From assembly GCF_900102545.1 (NCBI RefSeq), contig NZ_FNBN01000007.1, forward strand, positions 181,247-245,246: DNA of 64,000 bases. The letters run 5' to 3'. The notes under the pieces are model-generated. The model saw nothing but the letters and a program-made list of their open reading frames with translations. It did not search any database and had not been told where the DNA came from. Below are positions 36,758 to 46,695 of this stretch, piece after piece; positions within the stretch are counted from its first letter, which is position 1; every line of letters begins with the position of its first letter. This stretch comes from Chitinophaga filiformis. GTDB lineage: Bacteria; Bacteroidota; Bacteroidia; Chitinophagales; Chitinophagaceae. Position numbers and translations under genes: made by a program.

Positions 36758-36787
36758 GAGCCTGTATCAAAGTGATGATACAGGCTC
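36758..36787 (+). terminator. Rho-independent terminator of the subtilase gene
   Basis: GAGCCTGTATCA pairs with TGATACAGGCTC around a six-base loop, followed by CTTTT. Confidence 0.85.
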
Positions 36788-36792
36788 CTTTT

Positions 36793-36845
36793 ATTCGGTT
36801 ACCCGATGGAATCAGGTAGTCATTTAAACGATTCTGAAGACGTTC
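36793..36845. repeat. Terminator-linked repeat, copy 2
   Basis: ATTCGGTTACCCGATGG, GGTAGTCATTTAA and CGATTC repeat the element at 15046-15099; both copies follow a terminator hairpin directly. Confidence 0.55.
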
Positions 36846-36873
36846 GTTTATTTTTTGATACGTCTTCCTTATT

Positions 36874-38157
36874 TTATTTCTTCTTCCCGTAATCAAACAC
36901 CAGCTGGCAGAATATTTTCACGCCTGCATCCAACCGGGAGTCATCAATATAGAAGTCGGGTGTATGATGCGCCGCTGCTGTAGCAGGATCTTTTCCGGCG
37001 GGCAAGCCACCCAGGAAAAAGAAGAAGGCAGGCGCCTTATCCCCGTAAAAAGAAAAGTCTTCTGCTCCTGTTGTCCATTCTCCCTCTTTCACATTTTCCG
37101 CTCCTATTGCCGCGGCTATTGAAGGCGCCATTTGTTTTACCAGTGCGGGATCATTATAAGTTACTTTCGTCTTGGTATCAATGCTCACTTCCGCAGTAGC
37201 ACCCGATGCTTCGGCAATCTTCGTGGCCGTCAGTTTCATTCTCTCGTGTACCTGTTGCTGCATTTTGCTGTCTAATGTGCGGATAGTTCCTTCCATGATC
37301 AACTCTTCCGGAATGATGTTACTGCGTACACCACTGTGTATCTTACCGACGGTGATCACTACAGGCGCTTTGGTCAGTTCTGCCTGACGGCTTACAATCG
37401 TCTGAAAACCTTCAATGATCTGTGCTGCTACCACCACAGGATCAATACCATTCCAGGGCTGCGAACCATGTGACTGTCGCCCTTTCACCTTTACAACAAA
37501 CCAGTCGCTGGAAGCCATTTCTGCACCTGACTTATACTTTACAGTACCAATAGGCGTCTGCGAATTGATATGCAGACCAAAGATGGCGTCTACCTTCGGA
37601 TTGTCCATTACTCCTTCCTTGATCATCAATGGAGCGCCGCCTTCTTCGTCACCAGGTGCACCTTCTTCTGCCGGCTGGAAGATAAACTTTACCGTTCCCG
37701 GTACATCTTTCTTCATAGACGTCAATACTGCCGCTGTGCCAAGTAACATGGCCACATGGGTATCATGACCACAGGCATGCATAACTGGTACCTGCTGCCC
37801 CAGGTATTCGGCACTGTCCACCGATTTAAAAGGAAGATTAGCCCTTTCGTATACCGGCAAGGCATCCATATCAGCGCGCAATGCCACTACAGGACCTGGT
37901 TTACCGCCTTTCAGCAATCCCACCACCCCAGTCTTGCCTACACCTGTCTGCACTTCGAGACCCAAAGCCTTTAAACGGGCCGCTATATAAGCACTGGTCT
38001 TATACTCCCGGTTAGACAGCTCCGGATGCTGATGGAGATATCTTCTCCAGCTCACAACAGAATCTTTCACACTGGCCACGTTTCTATCCAGTTCTTTTAA
38101 CTGAGCCATTGCCAGCATGGGCACAAATGTCAGGAATAAAATAAATCCGGGTTTCAT
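36874..38157 (-). CDS. M20 family amidohydrolase (hippurate hydrolase/aminoacylase type), exported
   Basis: A 427-residue metal-dependent amidohydrolase. Signal peptide MKPGFILFLTFVPMLAMAQ marks the start at 38157; the frame is open further upstream but that part overlaps a repeat. Metal-binding motifs are HACGHDTHVAM (His and Asp ligands) and PAEEGAPGDEEGG (Glu base region), with GIDPVVVAAQII and the dimerisation domain between, and GAEDFSFYG near the C-terminus. It probably cleaves N-acyl amino acids or similar amides in the periplasm. It is a single gene. Confidence 0.92.
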   Translation of the reverse strand: MKPGFILFLTFVPMLAMAQLKELDRNVASVKDSVVSWRRYLHQHPELSNREYKTSAYIAARLKALGLEVQTGVGKTGVVGLLKGGKPGPVVALRADMDALPVYERANLPFKSVDSAEYLGQQVPVMHACGHDTHVAMLLGTAAVLTSMKKDVPGTVKFIFQPAEEGAPGDEEGGAPLMIKEGVMDNPKVDAIFGLHINSQTPIGTVKYKSGAEMASSDWFVVKVKGRQSHGSQPWNGIDPVVVAAQIIEGFQTIVSRQAELTKAPVVITVGKIHSGVRSNIIPEELIMEGTIRTLDSKMQQQVHERMKLTATKIAEASGATAEVSIDTKTKVTYNDPALVKQMAPSIAAAIGAENVKEGEWTTGAEDFSFYGDKAPAFFFFLGGLPAGKDPATAAAHHTPDFYIDDSRLDAGVKIFCQLVFDYGKKK

Positions 38158-38227
38158 AAGCAATAACAGATTTTGGTTGATTGATAGGACAAAATATAAA
38201 AAAATCCCGGCTATTCCTGTGGGAAAT

Positions 38228-38300
38228 CTGTCAATAGGTATCCCGGAGTTGAAACCCCGCGCCACAAACACAAAGCTCCCTGATGGGGTCAAATGCTGCG
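38228..38300. repeat. Solo REP-like element
   Basis: A degenerate copy of the 86-bp unit: TCCCGGAGTTGAAACCCCG, CCACAAACACAAAGC and CCCTGATGGGGTC, upstream of the M20 gene. Confidence 0.65.
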
Positions 38301-38443
38301 CATTACATAGGAGAAAACCATTCCGTCCTTCCTGTAGTTGATCAGCTCTACAGGAAGTATCAATCAGCTTTCAGACTGATGACCGTCATGCCCCGCTCCT
38401 GCCCGTCCTTCTAACTTGCAGTATCAAATCAGGAATTCACACT

Positions 38444-39019
38444 ATGAAAACACTCATGAAGACAATGGCATTGTTGTTTGTTGCTAATCAATTGACGACA
38501 ACCACCATCGCACAGGTACAGTATCAGCAGAAGAATGATTTCACACTCACTATCAACGGAACATCCACGATGCACGACTGGGAGATGAAGACCTCCAGGA
38601 TTGCCTGCAATGCCACCTTTACCTTCTATGAAGACGGAGAGCTGGGAGGATTGACCTTACTCAATTTTACGATGCCCGCAGAAAGCTTAAAGAGCGAACG
38701 AACGGGACTCGATGCGGTTGCTTACAGGGCCTTGAAAACGAAACAGTATCCTACTATCACCTTCAATCTCACATCTGCTGCCGTATCCAAACAGGGTACT
38801 GTCATCGCCTGTACCGGTAACCTGACAGTAGCGGGTGTTACACAAAGTATTGACATTGTCGGCGCTGCCCAGATCAACGCAGACAGAAGCATCACGATCA
38901 AAGGCACCAAACGGGTCGACATGCGTGACTTCGACATTGACCCGCCTACTTTCCTCTTAGGCCAGTTCACCACCGGCGAAAATGTGACCATTACCTTCAA
39001 CCTGACCTTCCGGCATTAA
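38444..39019 (+). CDS. YceI family periplasmic lipid-binding protein
   Basis: A 191-residue secreted protein of the YceI lipocalin-like family, which binds isoprenoid-type lipids such as polyprenyl chains. After the signal peptide (to about residue 24) come the family features: TINGTSTMHDWEMKTSRIAC at the start of the fold, a central AVAYRALKTKQYPTITFNLTS block, the GTVIACTGNLTVAGVTQSI strand pair and KRVDMRDFDIDPPTFLLGQF near the end. Length is normal. It is 134 bases upstream of the GH29 gene and probably separate. Confidence 0.88.
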   Translation: MKTLMKTMALLFVANQLTTTTIAQVQYQQKNDFTLTINGTSTMHDWEMKTSRIACNATFTFYEDGELGGLTLLNFTMPAESLKSERTGLDAVAYRALKTKQYPTITFNLTSAAVSKQGTVIACTGNLTVAGVTQSIDIVGAAQINADRSITIKGTKRVDMRDFDIDPPTFLLGQFTTGENVTITFNLTFRH

Positions 39020-39153
39020 AGAACCCAATCCCCTCTGTACCCGACTTAAAAAGACAAAAGGTTATCAGCATCAGGTAAAATATGCACATCCTGTACAAGC
39101 CAATTCCGGGATCTTACATGCTGCATCACAATTTATTTTAAACAGGTCTATAC

Positions 39154-40569
39154 ATGAGGAAATTATTGGTCGTTTTCCCGCTGTTATTAGCAGGCATCAT
39201 GCCGGGAAAATACGCATCCGCACAGGAAAAAGAAGGAGTACATGAAATGTCGAAAGACTACCAGGCTCCCAAAGATCCTTTAGTGATCAGGAAACTCTCC
39301 CAATGGCAGGACCAGCGCTTCGGACTCTTCATGCACTGGGGCACCTATACCCTGTGGGGAGAGGTGGAAAGCTGGAGTATCTGTCCTGTTGACTGGGTAG
39401 TAAGGAAGGGCCCTTACAGCGATGATTATAACACCTATAGAAACGCTTATGAGCATCTGCAGTATGATTTCAACCCGGTAGATTTCAATCCGGAGAAATG
39501 GGAGAAAGCAGCCAAAGCTGCGGGTATGCGTTATGTGGTTTTCACAACCAAACACCATGACGGATTTTGCATGTTCGATACCAAAGAAACTGATTATAAG
39601 ATCACCAGTCCTAATACGCCTTTCTCAAAGAATCCGCGTGCCAATGTGACCAAAGAGATCTTTGACGCTTTCCGTAAGGACAGCTTCATGATCGGTGCTT
39701 ACTTCTCCAAACCAGACTGGCATAGTCAGTACTTCTGGTGGAAATATTATCCGCCTAAAGATGAACACGTCAACTATGATATCAAGAAGTTCCCGGAACG
39801 CTGGCAGAAGTTTAATGACTTCACCTACAACCAGATCCAGGAACTGATGACCGGCTATGGCCCTATCGATATCCTCTGGCTGGATGGCGGCTGGGTAAGG
39901 CCTGATGGCAAGCAAAGCATTGACATGCCGCGTATTGTCAATATGGCCCGCAGTCATCAACCAGGACTGATCGTTGTGGACAGAACCGTTCCCGGCGAAT
40001 TTGAGAACTATACCACGCCGGAACAATCCATTCCTGACAAGCCATTGCCTTATCCATGGGAAACCTGTATGACAATGGGTTACTCCTGGAGTTATAGTCC
40101 GCGGGATGAATACAAGCCTTCCCGTCAGCTGGTATCCCTCCTCGTGAAGATCGTATCAAGGGGTGGTAACTTCCTGTTAAACATTGGCCCCAGCGACAAG
40201 GGCGATTGGGCGCCGGAAGCGTATAAGCGCCTGGAAGACATGGGCAAATGGATGGACATCAACGGAGAAGGTATTCATGGATCAAGACCAGTAGCGCCTT
40301 ATTCCGATAAGAACATCTACTTCACACAGTCGAAAGACCAGCATTCCGTATATGCCTATTATCTTTCTGACAGTGATGATGTGAAGCTGCCGGCAGAAGT
40401 TACCTTTGCCGTACAGGACATCAAAAAGATCAATCGTATTACACTGCTGGGTACAAAAGCTAAACTGCAATGGACGCTGAAAGATGGTCAGCTGACTATT
40501 AAGATCCCGAAGAACATACAGGAGAAAAGCGGTTTGAAATACAGTGCTGCATTTAAGATCAGTGCGTAA
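39154..40569 (+). CDS. GH29 alpha-L-fucosidase-like hydrolase
   Basis: A 471-residue secreted glycoside hydrolase. Signal peptide to about residue 23. GH29 features are FGLFMHWGTYT, a TTKHHDGFCMFDTKET block (fucose-binding His pair) and the nucleophile Asp244 in DILWLDGGW. The acid/base is not conserved in sequence in this family. The C-terminal beta domain runs from about residue 385. Expected to release alpha-L-fucose from glycans in the periplasm or at the surface. No SusCD or other fucan genes are adjacent. Confidence 0.9.
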   Translation: MRKLLVVFPLLLAGIMPGKYASAQEKEGVHEMSKDYQAPKDPLVIRKLSQWQDQRFGLFMHWGTYTLWGEVESWSICPVDWVVRKGPYSDDYNTYRNAYEHLQYDFNPVDFNPEKWEKAAKAAGMRYVVFTTKHHDGFCMFDTKETDYKITSPNTPFSKNPRANVTKEIFDAFRKDSFMIGAYFSKPDWHSQYFWWKYYPPKDEHVNYDIKKFPERWQKFNDFTYNQIQELMTGYGPIDILWLDGGWVRPDGKQSIDMPRIVNMARSHQPGLIVVDRTVPGEFENYTTPEQSIPDKPLPYPWETCMTMGYSWSYSPRDEYKPSRQLVSLLVKIVSRGGNFLLNIGPSDKGDWAPEAYKRLEDMGKWMDINGEGIHGSRPVAPYSDKNIYFTQSKDQHSVYAYYLSDSDDVKLPAEVTFAVQDIKKINRITLLGTKAKLQWTLKDGQLTIKIPKNIQEKSGLKYSAAFKISA

Positions 40570-40590
40570 GTAATAACTATTTATACTGAA

Positions 40591-40620
40591 GGGCGTATCA
40601 CAATCTGGTACGCCTTTTTA
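40591..40620 (+). terminator. Rho-independent terminator of the GH29 gene
   Basis: GGCGTA pairs with TACGCC around an 11-base loop, followed by TTTTT. Confidence 0.75.
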
Positions 40621-40918
40621 GTGTAAATGGCACAGCAATAGACTTTATCAATTATAAGCGTTTGAATATAAAAGCTAAAAGAACCAATAAAAAAAATTAT
40701 TGGTCATTTAATTTAATATATCCTATATTTACCCCTATTACGACAACTCAACTAAAGAAGACTTCTTCTCTACTTCCTGAAAAAGCACAACCCAAAAGTA
40801 CAGGTAACATCACCACCCTATTTTCTAACTATACTATACTATCCTGGTATAATTAGCCGTGGCTGTTGCTTCATCTGATTCCCTGTATACAACTCACGTT
40901 AAAAAAAGTACAAGCAAC

Positions 40919-42721
40919 ATGAAAAAAAACGTAATTGTCGGTATTTCCCTCATGGCAGCAGTCACTCTCATCTGGCTGGGCGCCTGTAACAGCAGTAACA
41001 ACAAAACCACAGAAAGCGCAGTTGGAACCGGGTCCTATTCCCGCATTCAGCTACCCCAGGATGCCATGGCTTCCTGCACTGTGTCAAAAGACACATTTAA
41101 TACCTGGTTTCAGAAAGGTACAGCTACTGAAAACGGAGCGGTCACTAATGCCAATAGTGTCACCTTCGGTCATCAGAACAACTGTGATTTCTATCAATGG
41201 TCAGAGCGCATGTTCTTATGGCTCACCTCTTCTTCCGAGCAGTATGGAGGCTCTGTGATGGCTTCCCCCGTATTTTTCAATGTAGTAGATGACCCGGCTG
41301 GCGGCTTACAAATGGAAAGACATGCAGCAGGCATTATCCCGGTAGCAACAAGCAGCCTGGATAAAAATGGGCCTAACAGGCTCCCCGTTTTCAGAGACAA
41401 AAAAGGCCGCCTGTTTGAAGTGATGTTCCACAAAGCAGGAGAAAGAGTGACTATAAAAAACAAAGCCGGTAAAGTGATAGAATTAGGTAACGTAGAAAAG
41501 ACCCCCAACGGACCAGCACTGTTGAAAGATAAAGCCGGCAATAAGATCGAGCAACCGCTGATCGTTACGAAATTGATCAATCCCGAAAAAGTGCTCCATG
41601 CATTTCCAACCAGCACTGGCACCGTCTTCATAGATATGAATGGTAATGAAGTGGATGCAGAGGTAACGCAGGCTACACGTAATGCATTGATCGCTCAAAA
41701 TAATTCCCTGGTATATTATATCACCATGGTGAATGACATGTATGCCTATTACCTCACTGCTATCAATGACCCGAAATTCAAGAATGATAGCATTTCCAGT
41801 CAACAGTTCCCGACAACAGCCGCGGAAATGGCCTGCGTTGTTAACTACGCAAGTTCACATGGGTATCCTGTTCCCTCTGATTCAACCGCGTTGACCATGG
41901 AACTGAAAACCTCCTGGGTAATAGCTGACAGCCTGGACAATCCGCAAGACTACTTCTTAATGGAGGCGATGATCCCTACATATGCGGCATCGTCTGATAC
42001 ACTATGGAAACCTGCCGGACAACAAAAGGCGAAACTGGCATTGGTAGGGATACATATTGTTGGCAGTGTAGCCGGACATCCTGAGATGATCTGGGCAACA
42101 TTTGAACATCAGAGTAATACACCGAATCCGGCATACCAGTATATCAACACCAATGGCCAGGTTAAAACCGTTGCTGCCGATAAGGGCTCATGGCTCTTTA
42201 ACAGCAATGCATCAGATACTCCCTACAACGTTAATTACATTAATTACGACACAAGTAACCAAAGCCTGACAGCAGCAGTACCCAGTGTCGGTATAGCCCC
42301 CAGTAATACACTGCGGATGTTCCCATTTGGCGCAGCAATGGACTCAATCCCTAATCAGCAGGATACCAGTGCTTCCGCTTCCAATACTGAAATTATCGCT
42401 ATCAACAATGCGATCATGAGTATGATACCGGGTAACGACATCAGGAAAAACTATGTATTCGTTGGAGCTGTATGGACGTCTGGAGGTTCAGTGCCAAATG
42501 GTGGCGTCTATAATCCCAGAGATTCCATTTCAGGTCTGGCAATTGGTACAAGCCTCTTAGCCAATAGTACAATGGAGACTTACTTCCAGTCTACCAGCCA
42601 CACCTGCTTCACCTGTCACCATGGCACTTCATTAGCTCCTGCAGATCTGAGCCATGTTTTCAGCAAAATAAAACCGCTGAATGCCATGCTGCAAAAGATA
42701 GATAAAGACCAGAAAAAATAA
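40919..42721 (+). CDS. Large lipoprotein with a C-terminal CxxCH haem motif
   Basis: A 600-residue lipoprotein of a family I cannot name. The signal peptide and lipobox (LIWLGACNSS, Cys near residue 23) mark the ATG at 40919; a GTG 20 codons upstream is unlikely. Most of the chain is Asn/Thr-rich and shows no known domain. Near the C-terminus, Cys563-Phe-Thr-Cys566-His567 is a c-type haem attachment motif, followed by a short helical tail, so it may carry one covalent haem. It is not next to respiratory genes. An electron-transfer or peroxidase-like role is possible but not shown. Confidence 0.75.
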   Translation: MKKNVIVGISLMAAVTLIWLGACNSSNNKTTESAVGTGSYSRIQLPQDAMASCTVSKDTFNTWFQKGTATENGAVTNANSVTFGHQNNCDFYQWSERMFLWLTSSSEQYGGSVMASPVFFNVVDDPAGGLQMERHAAGIIPVATSSLDKNGPNRLPVFRDKKGRLFEVMFHKAGERVTIKNKAGKVIELGNVEKTPNGPALLKDKAGNKIEQPLIVTKLINPEKVLHAFPTSTGTVFIDMNGNEVDAEVTQATRNALIAQNNSLVYYITMVNDMYAYYLTAINDPKFKNDSISSQQFPTTAAEMACVVNYASSHGYPVPSDSTALTMELKTSWVIADSLDNPQDYFLMEAMIPTYAASSDTLWKPAGQQKAKLALVGIHIVGSVAGHPEMIWATFEHQSNTPNPAYQYINTNGQVKTVAADKGSWLFNSNASDTPYNVNYINYDTSNQSLTAAVPSVGIAPSNTLRMFPFGAAMDSIPNQQDTSASASNTEIIAINNAIMSMIPGNDIRKNYVFVGAVWTSGGSVPNGGVYNPRDSISGLAIGTSLLANSTMETYFQSTSHTCFTCHHGTSLAPADLSHVFSKIKPLNAMLQKIDKDQKK

Positions 42722-42862
42722 TGTTTTATTGGAAGAAAGGTCAGGCATTGACACGCAATGCTATGTTTATACCGGAGCCTGCTTAACTTTCCTTTATCGT
42801 TCCCTTAACTTTTTATTAGAATATGATTGTACAACTTACGGCATCATTTAAATCAACTATCT

Positions 42863-43375
42863 ATGCTAAAGAACTGTACAATCGCATTGTTTTTATTCGC
42901 CTTTATTACCATCTCCGCTACACGCAGTTATGCCCAGGCTAAGATCGCCTACATTAATATGCAGCAACTTGTTACCAGCATGCCGGAAGCAAAACGCGCA
43001 TACGATACACTGCAGGTATACCAGGGGGAACTGGCCAAAGACGGGCAGGCGCTTATCACTGAATTCGAGCAAATGGCAGCGAAGTTTCAGGCAGATGAAC
43101 CGACGTTAAAACCAGATATAAAGGAGATCAGGATGAAACAGCTGGAAACGGCCAAAGCGAATATTGAGGAATACAGAGGACGCATGGAACAGAAGCTGGC
43201 AGCCCGCGAGCAGGAACTGAGCGCGCCTATTCTTGCAAAAGCTAAAAAAGCGGTATCCGATCTGGCAGCAGAAAAAGGGATTGTATGCGTATTGGATAGC
43301 TCTAAAGAAAGTGTTGTAACAGCTACCTGTGAAGATCTGCTATCGGCGGCTAAGCAGAAGCTGGGTATTAAATAA
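42863..43375 (+). CDS. OmpH/Skp family periplasmic chaperone
   Basis: A 170-residue Skp-like chaperone for unfolded outer membrane proteins. Signal peptide ends SYAQ; KIAYINMQQLVTSMPEAKRA is the family start of the mature protein, followed by a long helical hairpin (about residues 45-130) that forms the tentacles of the trimer. The C-terminal half ends with a beta strand pair (GIVCVLDSSKESVV). ATG at 42863 is preferred over a TTG 12 codons upstream. It is a single gene, convergent with the Oar-like receptor, and shares a terminator with it. Confidence 0.88.
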   Translation: MLKNCTIALFLFAFITISATRSYAQAKIAYINMQQLVTSMPEAKRAYDTLQVYQGELAKDGQALITEFEQMAAKFQADEPTLKPDIKEIRMKQLETAKANIEEYRGRMEQKLAAREQELSAPILAKAKKAVSDLAAEKGIVCVLDSSKESVVTATCEDLLSAAKQKLGIK

Positions 43376-43398
43376 TTTTTTGTCTGTGTTAGTTAAAA

Positions 43399-43426
43399 AG
43401 GGCCGCTTCATTTTTGAAGCAGCCCT
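43399..43426. terminator. Bidirectional terminator between convergent genes
   Basis: AGGGCCGCTTCA pairs imperfectly with TGAAGCAGCCCT around a short T-loop; A-run on the left and T-containing sequence on the right. Confidence 0.65.
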
Positions 43427-43448
43427 CATATTGTAAAGGTGTATCAAT

Positions 43449-46400
43449 TTAGAATCCGTATCTGATACCTATCTGAATCTGCCATGGATTTCCGGAAGGT
43501 GTTATCGCCCCTGTGTTTGTATTGACGTTATACTTATACGTGGATGTAGCTCTGTCAAAACCACCCAGTGAATAAATATTCTGTTTGCCAAGTGTCTTGA
43601 TAGTACCCCATTCCTTATTCAGCAGGTTGGCCACATTGAAGAAATCGCCGGACAGCTCAATATACTGCGATTTATAAGTCTTGATCTTAGTGCCTATTCT
43701 CAGGTCCCAGATACCATAGAAGCCATTTACACCGCCATTTCTCTCAGCAATCTTACCACTACTCTTCCTGATGTAATCTTTCACACTTTCAGACGCCTGC
43801 GGATTGTCGAGGATAGCCTGGATATTCTTGCGGATCTTTTCAGGAACGCTCTGGTCATTCACATCAAAAATATAGGCAAGGTCGTTCGAGGCTACGAAGT
43901 CGCCGTTCACGTTACCACCCACTGCCAGCGAGTAGCGCGTACCGCCAATGCCGGAGTAGCGGATGCCCACATTAATACCCCAGAAAGTAGGCAGGGTACC
44001 ATAAAACACTACTTTATGACGGAACTGGTTATCAGAATACGACATGGTACGCAGGTCGCGGGGATCATCCTTTACCATCAGGGATAATGTTGCTGTATTG
44101 GCCACATCACCGTTGTAAGAGGTGTTATCCTTAGAATCATTCCAGGTATAACTGAAAGAGATCTCCCCGTCTTTCCAGTAGCGGTAAGTACCGTCTACCA
44201 CAAAGGCAAACTGGTTCACCTTCCCTTCACTGTTCAATTCCAGCACACGGCCTATGCGATTGCTCTTGCGTCCCTTCATCCAGTCGGTAGCACCGTTGCT
44301 TACTGTAATCGTGCTGTCTGGCACATATACACCGCGGTTGCCTTCATTTTTCAGGCGGAAGAAAGGCTGGTCCACCATATTACGATCAACGTACATGTAG
44401 TTGTGACGCGCCAGGGTCATAAAACCGGTAATCCCCATCTTAAAACGATCACTGAAGAAGTGGTTGTATGAAATATTCGCCTTGTATACTACCGGAATCC
44501 TCGCGTCTTTACCATTCATGTTAATAGTACCCTGACGAGGCAATCCTAACTGATCGAACAACTCTTTACCAGGCGCCGAAGAAGGATTCTTACGGTACTC
44601 AACGAAATTTGGAGCAGGAACACTGCTGCCCTGGACATCCACGGTAAGTACTTTGGTACCGTCAAACAGCATGTTATTGATCATTGCGTAGTTGTTGATA
44701 TCAGAGCCGAAAATAGCTGCCCCGAACCGCAGGTAATCCTTATGCTTCTCATTGATATCCCAGTTAAACTGCAGGCGTGGCTGCACCTGGAAAGTTTTCA
44801 GCGAGTTATCGGTACGTAGTCCCAGATCCTGGTAAACTATTTCATTGAAGTTAGGCTTGTTCAGGTATGTAGTATAATCCGCACGGATACCAGCTATCAT
44901 CTCAAATCCGGGAAACAGCTTTGTCTGCATCTGGGCGTACAATGCACTACTGATAATATTCTGTTTTACGCTCGGATCATCCGCCAATGCCACTTCACGT
45001 GCATAACGGTAAGGTTTCATGTTATTGAAATTATCCAGACCTGTAAAATAGAACCGGCCGTTCATTTCACTACCATACAGTGAGTTCATATGGCTGTACA
45101 TGATATCAGCGCCAAAGGTGTAGTTAGCCTTATTGGTACTGAAATATACATTGTCAACCAGCTGTACGACATGATTGTAGAAATGTTCAGGAGAATAACG
45201 CTGTCCGCCAAACTGTATTGACGTATAAACTGTATCAGTACCCATGATGGATTGTACGCGCTCTACGATACCGCGCGGAATATTCTTTTCGGGCAGCTGA
45301 TCACCGGGTGTACTTTCCTCAAACGTATACAGGTGTTGTACTTTCAGCTCGTTGGTCAGGCGTGGGTTCAGCACTGTACGTAAGGTAGCCAGGATGCTGT
45401 TGTTAACAGCCTTGGCATCTGCATATACTTCATACAGGTTGATAGCAGTATTGTCATCACGTCCCAGCGGAGCGCGGTCATTAATATAGTTATCGCGCAA
45501 TGTCAGCAGGCTCTTATCACTCAGCTGCAGATCGATACGGGCGAATACTGCGTCTGTACCTCTCTTTTTATCAAATGATCCGAACTGTGGTGAATTGGCA
45601 ACACCATATTTACCACGTGCAATTGTCAGGAAGTTATCCAGTGTTGATTTAGTGACACTCAGACGTTTCTCATCAGCGGGCGACTGAATATCTGCCAGGA
45701 ACAGCGGGCGGGCATCTGCCTGGTGATCCCATGCTACAAAGAAGTGCGCCTTATCCTTAATAATAGGTCCTCCTAAAGAAAAGCCGTATTGTTTTGTAGA
45801 GAAGTCATTCACGCGCTTAGCGCCGCGGATATCATAATTACTCGATAATGCATCTCCCCTGTAATACAGGAAAGCACTACCGGAGAAGGTATTCGTACCG
45901 GCTTTGGTTACAGTACTGATAGTACCTCCACCGCTACGGCCGAAGGTAACATCATACTGGTTGGTCACTACTTTAAACTCCCTGATCGCTTCCATAGACA
46001 GTGCATACGGTCCGCCGATACGGGTATTCGTACCGCTGCTGGAAGTAGGATTTTTAGCGGAGGTACCATCGATCGTGATATTGGTAGAAGAACCGAGCTG
46101 ACCAGCCAGGTTACTACCATTACTCAGAGGAGAGAGATCTATCAGTGACGAGAAGTTACGGCCGTTTACCGGCAGCCTTGCGATGTCACGCGCTGTTACA
46201 GTCGTAGCAGCTCCGAAGTTCTCTGTTTTGTTTTTGAGCCCACTACCACTTACCGTGATCTCATTCATGCTGACAGCAGAAGATCTCATCTCGATATTAA
46301 CCTTTACAAGGTCGCCCTGGTTCAGGGAATATCCCGTACGCTTCTGTTCACCATACCCCACAAAGGATATCGTGATCGTGTAGGGTCCACCGAGAGGCAA

Positions 46401-46616
46401 TTCTTTCAGCGAGAATTCACCTTTTGTATTCGTAATTGTTCTGCTACTAAAACCAGTGGATTCATTCCTGACAAGCACGGATGCGCCTGGAATGAGCTGT
46501 TTGGTTTCATCAGTGACAACGCCGGTAATGGAGGCCTGGGTTGTCTGGGCGGATAGTTGTGAATGGGTAAAACAACACAACAATAGCAATAGAATGCCAG
46601 TACATATAGGTTTCAT
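43449..46616 (-). CDS. Oar-like TonB-dependent outer membrane receptor
   Basis: A 1055-residue TonB-dependent receptor of the Oar type. Signal peptide (to QLSAQ), carboxypeptidase-regulatory-like domain (about 28-110, TDETKQLIPGASVLVRNEST), a plug with PVNGRNFSSLIDLSPLSNGS, and a large barrel with long Asp/Asn-rich loops, ending in an aromatic residue (IQIGIRYGF). Such receptors bind protein ligands or proteases rather than sugars; the Myxococcus Oar protein exports one. There is no SusD partner, which sets it apart from the fructan receptor. The gene downstream in its own direction is the OmpH terminator. Confidence 0.9.
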   Translation of the reverse strand: MKPICTGILLLLLCCFTHSQLSAQTTQASITGVVTDETKQLIPGASVLVRNESTGFSSRTITNTKGEFSLKELPLGGPYTITISFVGYGEQKRTGYSLNQGDLVKVNIEMRSSAVSMNEITVSGSGLKNKTENFGAATTVTARDIARLPVNGRNFSSLIDLSPLSNGSNLAGQLGSSTNITIDGTSAKNPTSSSGTNTRIGGPYALSMEAIREFKVVTNQYDVTFGRSGGGTISTVTKAGTNTFSGSAFLYYRGDALSSNYDIRGAKRVNDFSTKQYGFSLGGPIIKDKAHFFVAWDHQADARPLFLADIQSPADEKRLSVTKSTLDNFLTIARGKYGVANSPQFGSFDKKRGTDAVFARIDLQLSDKSLLTLRDNYINDRAPLGRDDNTAINLYEVYADAKAVNNSILATLRTVLNPRLTNELKVQHLYTFEESTPGDQLPEKNIPRGIVERVQSIMGTDTVYTSIQFGGQRYSPEHFYNHVVQLVDNVYFSTNKANYTFGADIMYSHMNSLYGSEMNGRFYFTGLDNFNNMKPYRYAREVALADDPSVKQNIISSALYAQMQTKLFPGFEMIAGIRADYTTYLNKPNFNEIVYQDLGLRTDNSLKTFQVQPRLQFNWDINEKHKDYLRFGAAIFGSDINNYAMINNMLFDGTKVLTVDVQGSSVPAPNFVEYRKNPSSAPGKELFDQLGLPRQGTINMNGKDARIPVVYKANISYNHFFSDRFKMGITGFMTLARHNYMYVDRNMVDQPFFRLKNEGNRGVYVPDSTITVSNGATDWMKGRKSNRIGRVLELNSEGKVNQFAFVVDGTYRYWKDGEISFSYTWNDSKDNTSYNGDVANTATLSLMVKDDPRDLRTMSYSDNQFRHKVVFYGTLPTFWGINVGIRYSGIGGTRYSLAVGGNVNGDFVASNDLAYIFDVNDQSVPEKIRKNIQAILDNPQASESVKDYIRKSSGKIAERNGGVNGFYGIWDLRIGTKIKTYKSQYIELSGDFFNVANLLNKEWGTIKTLGKQNIYSLGGFDRATSTYKYNVNTNTGAITPSGNPWQIQIGIRYGF

Positions 46617-46695
46617 AAGCGCGAAAATAAATTCGGGTACAAATCAATGCAATATGGTTTCAGTATGTTAACGTAGAATTCATATTATGCAATCA

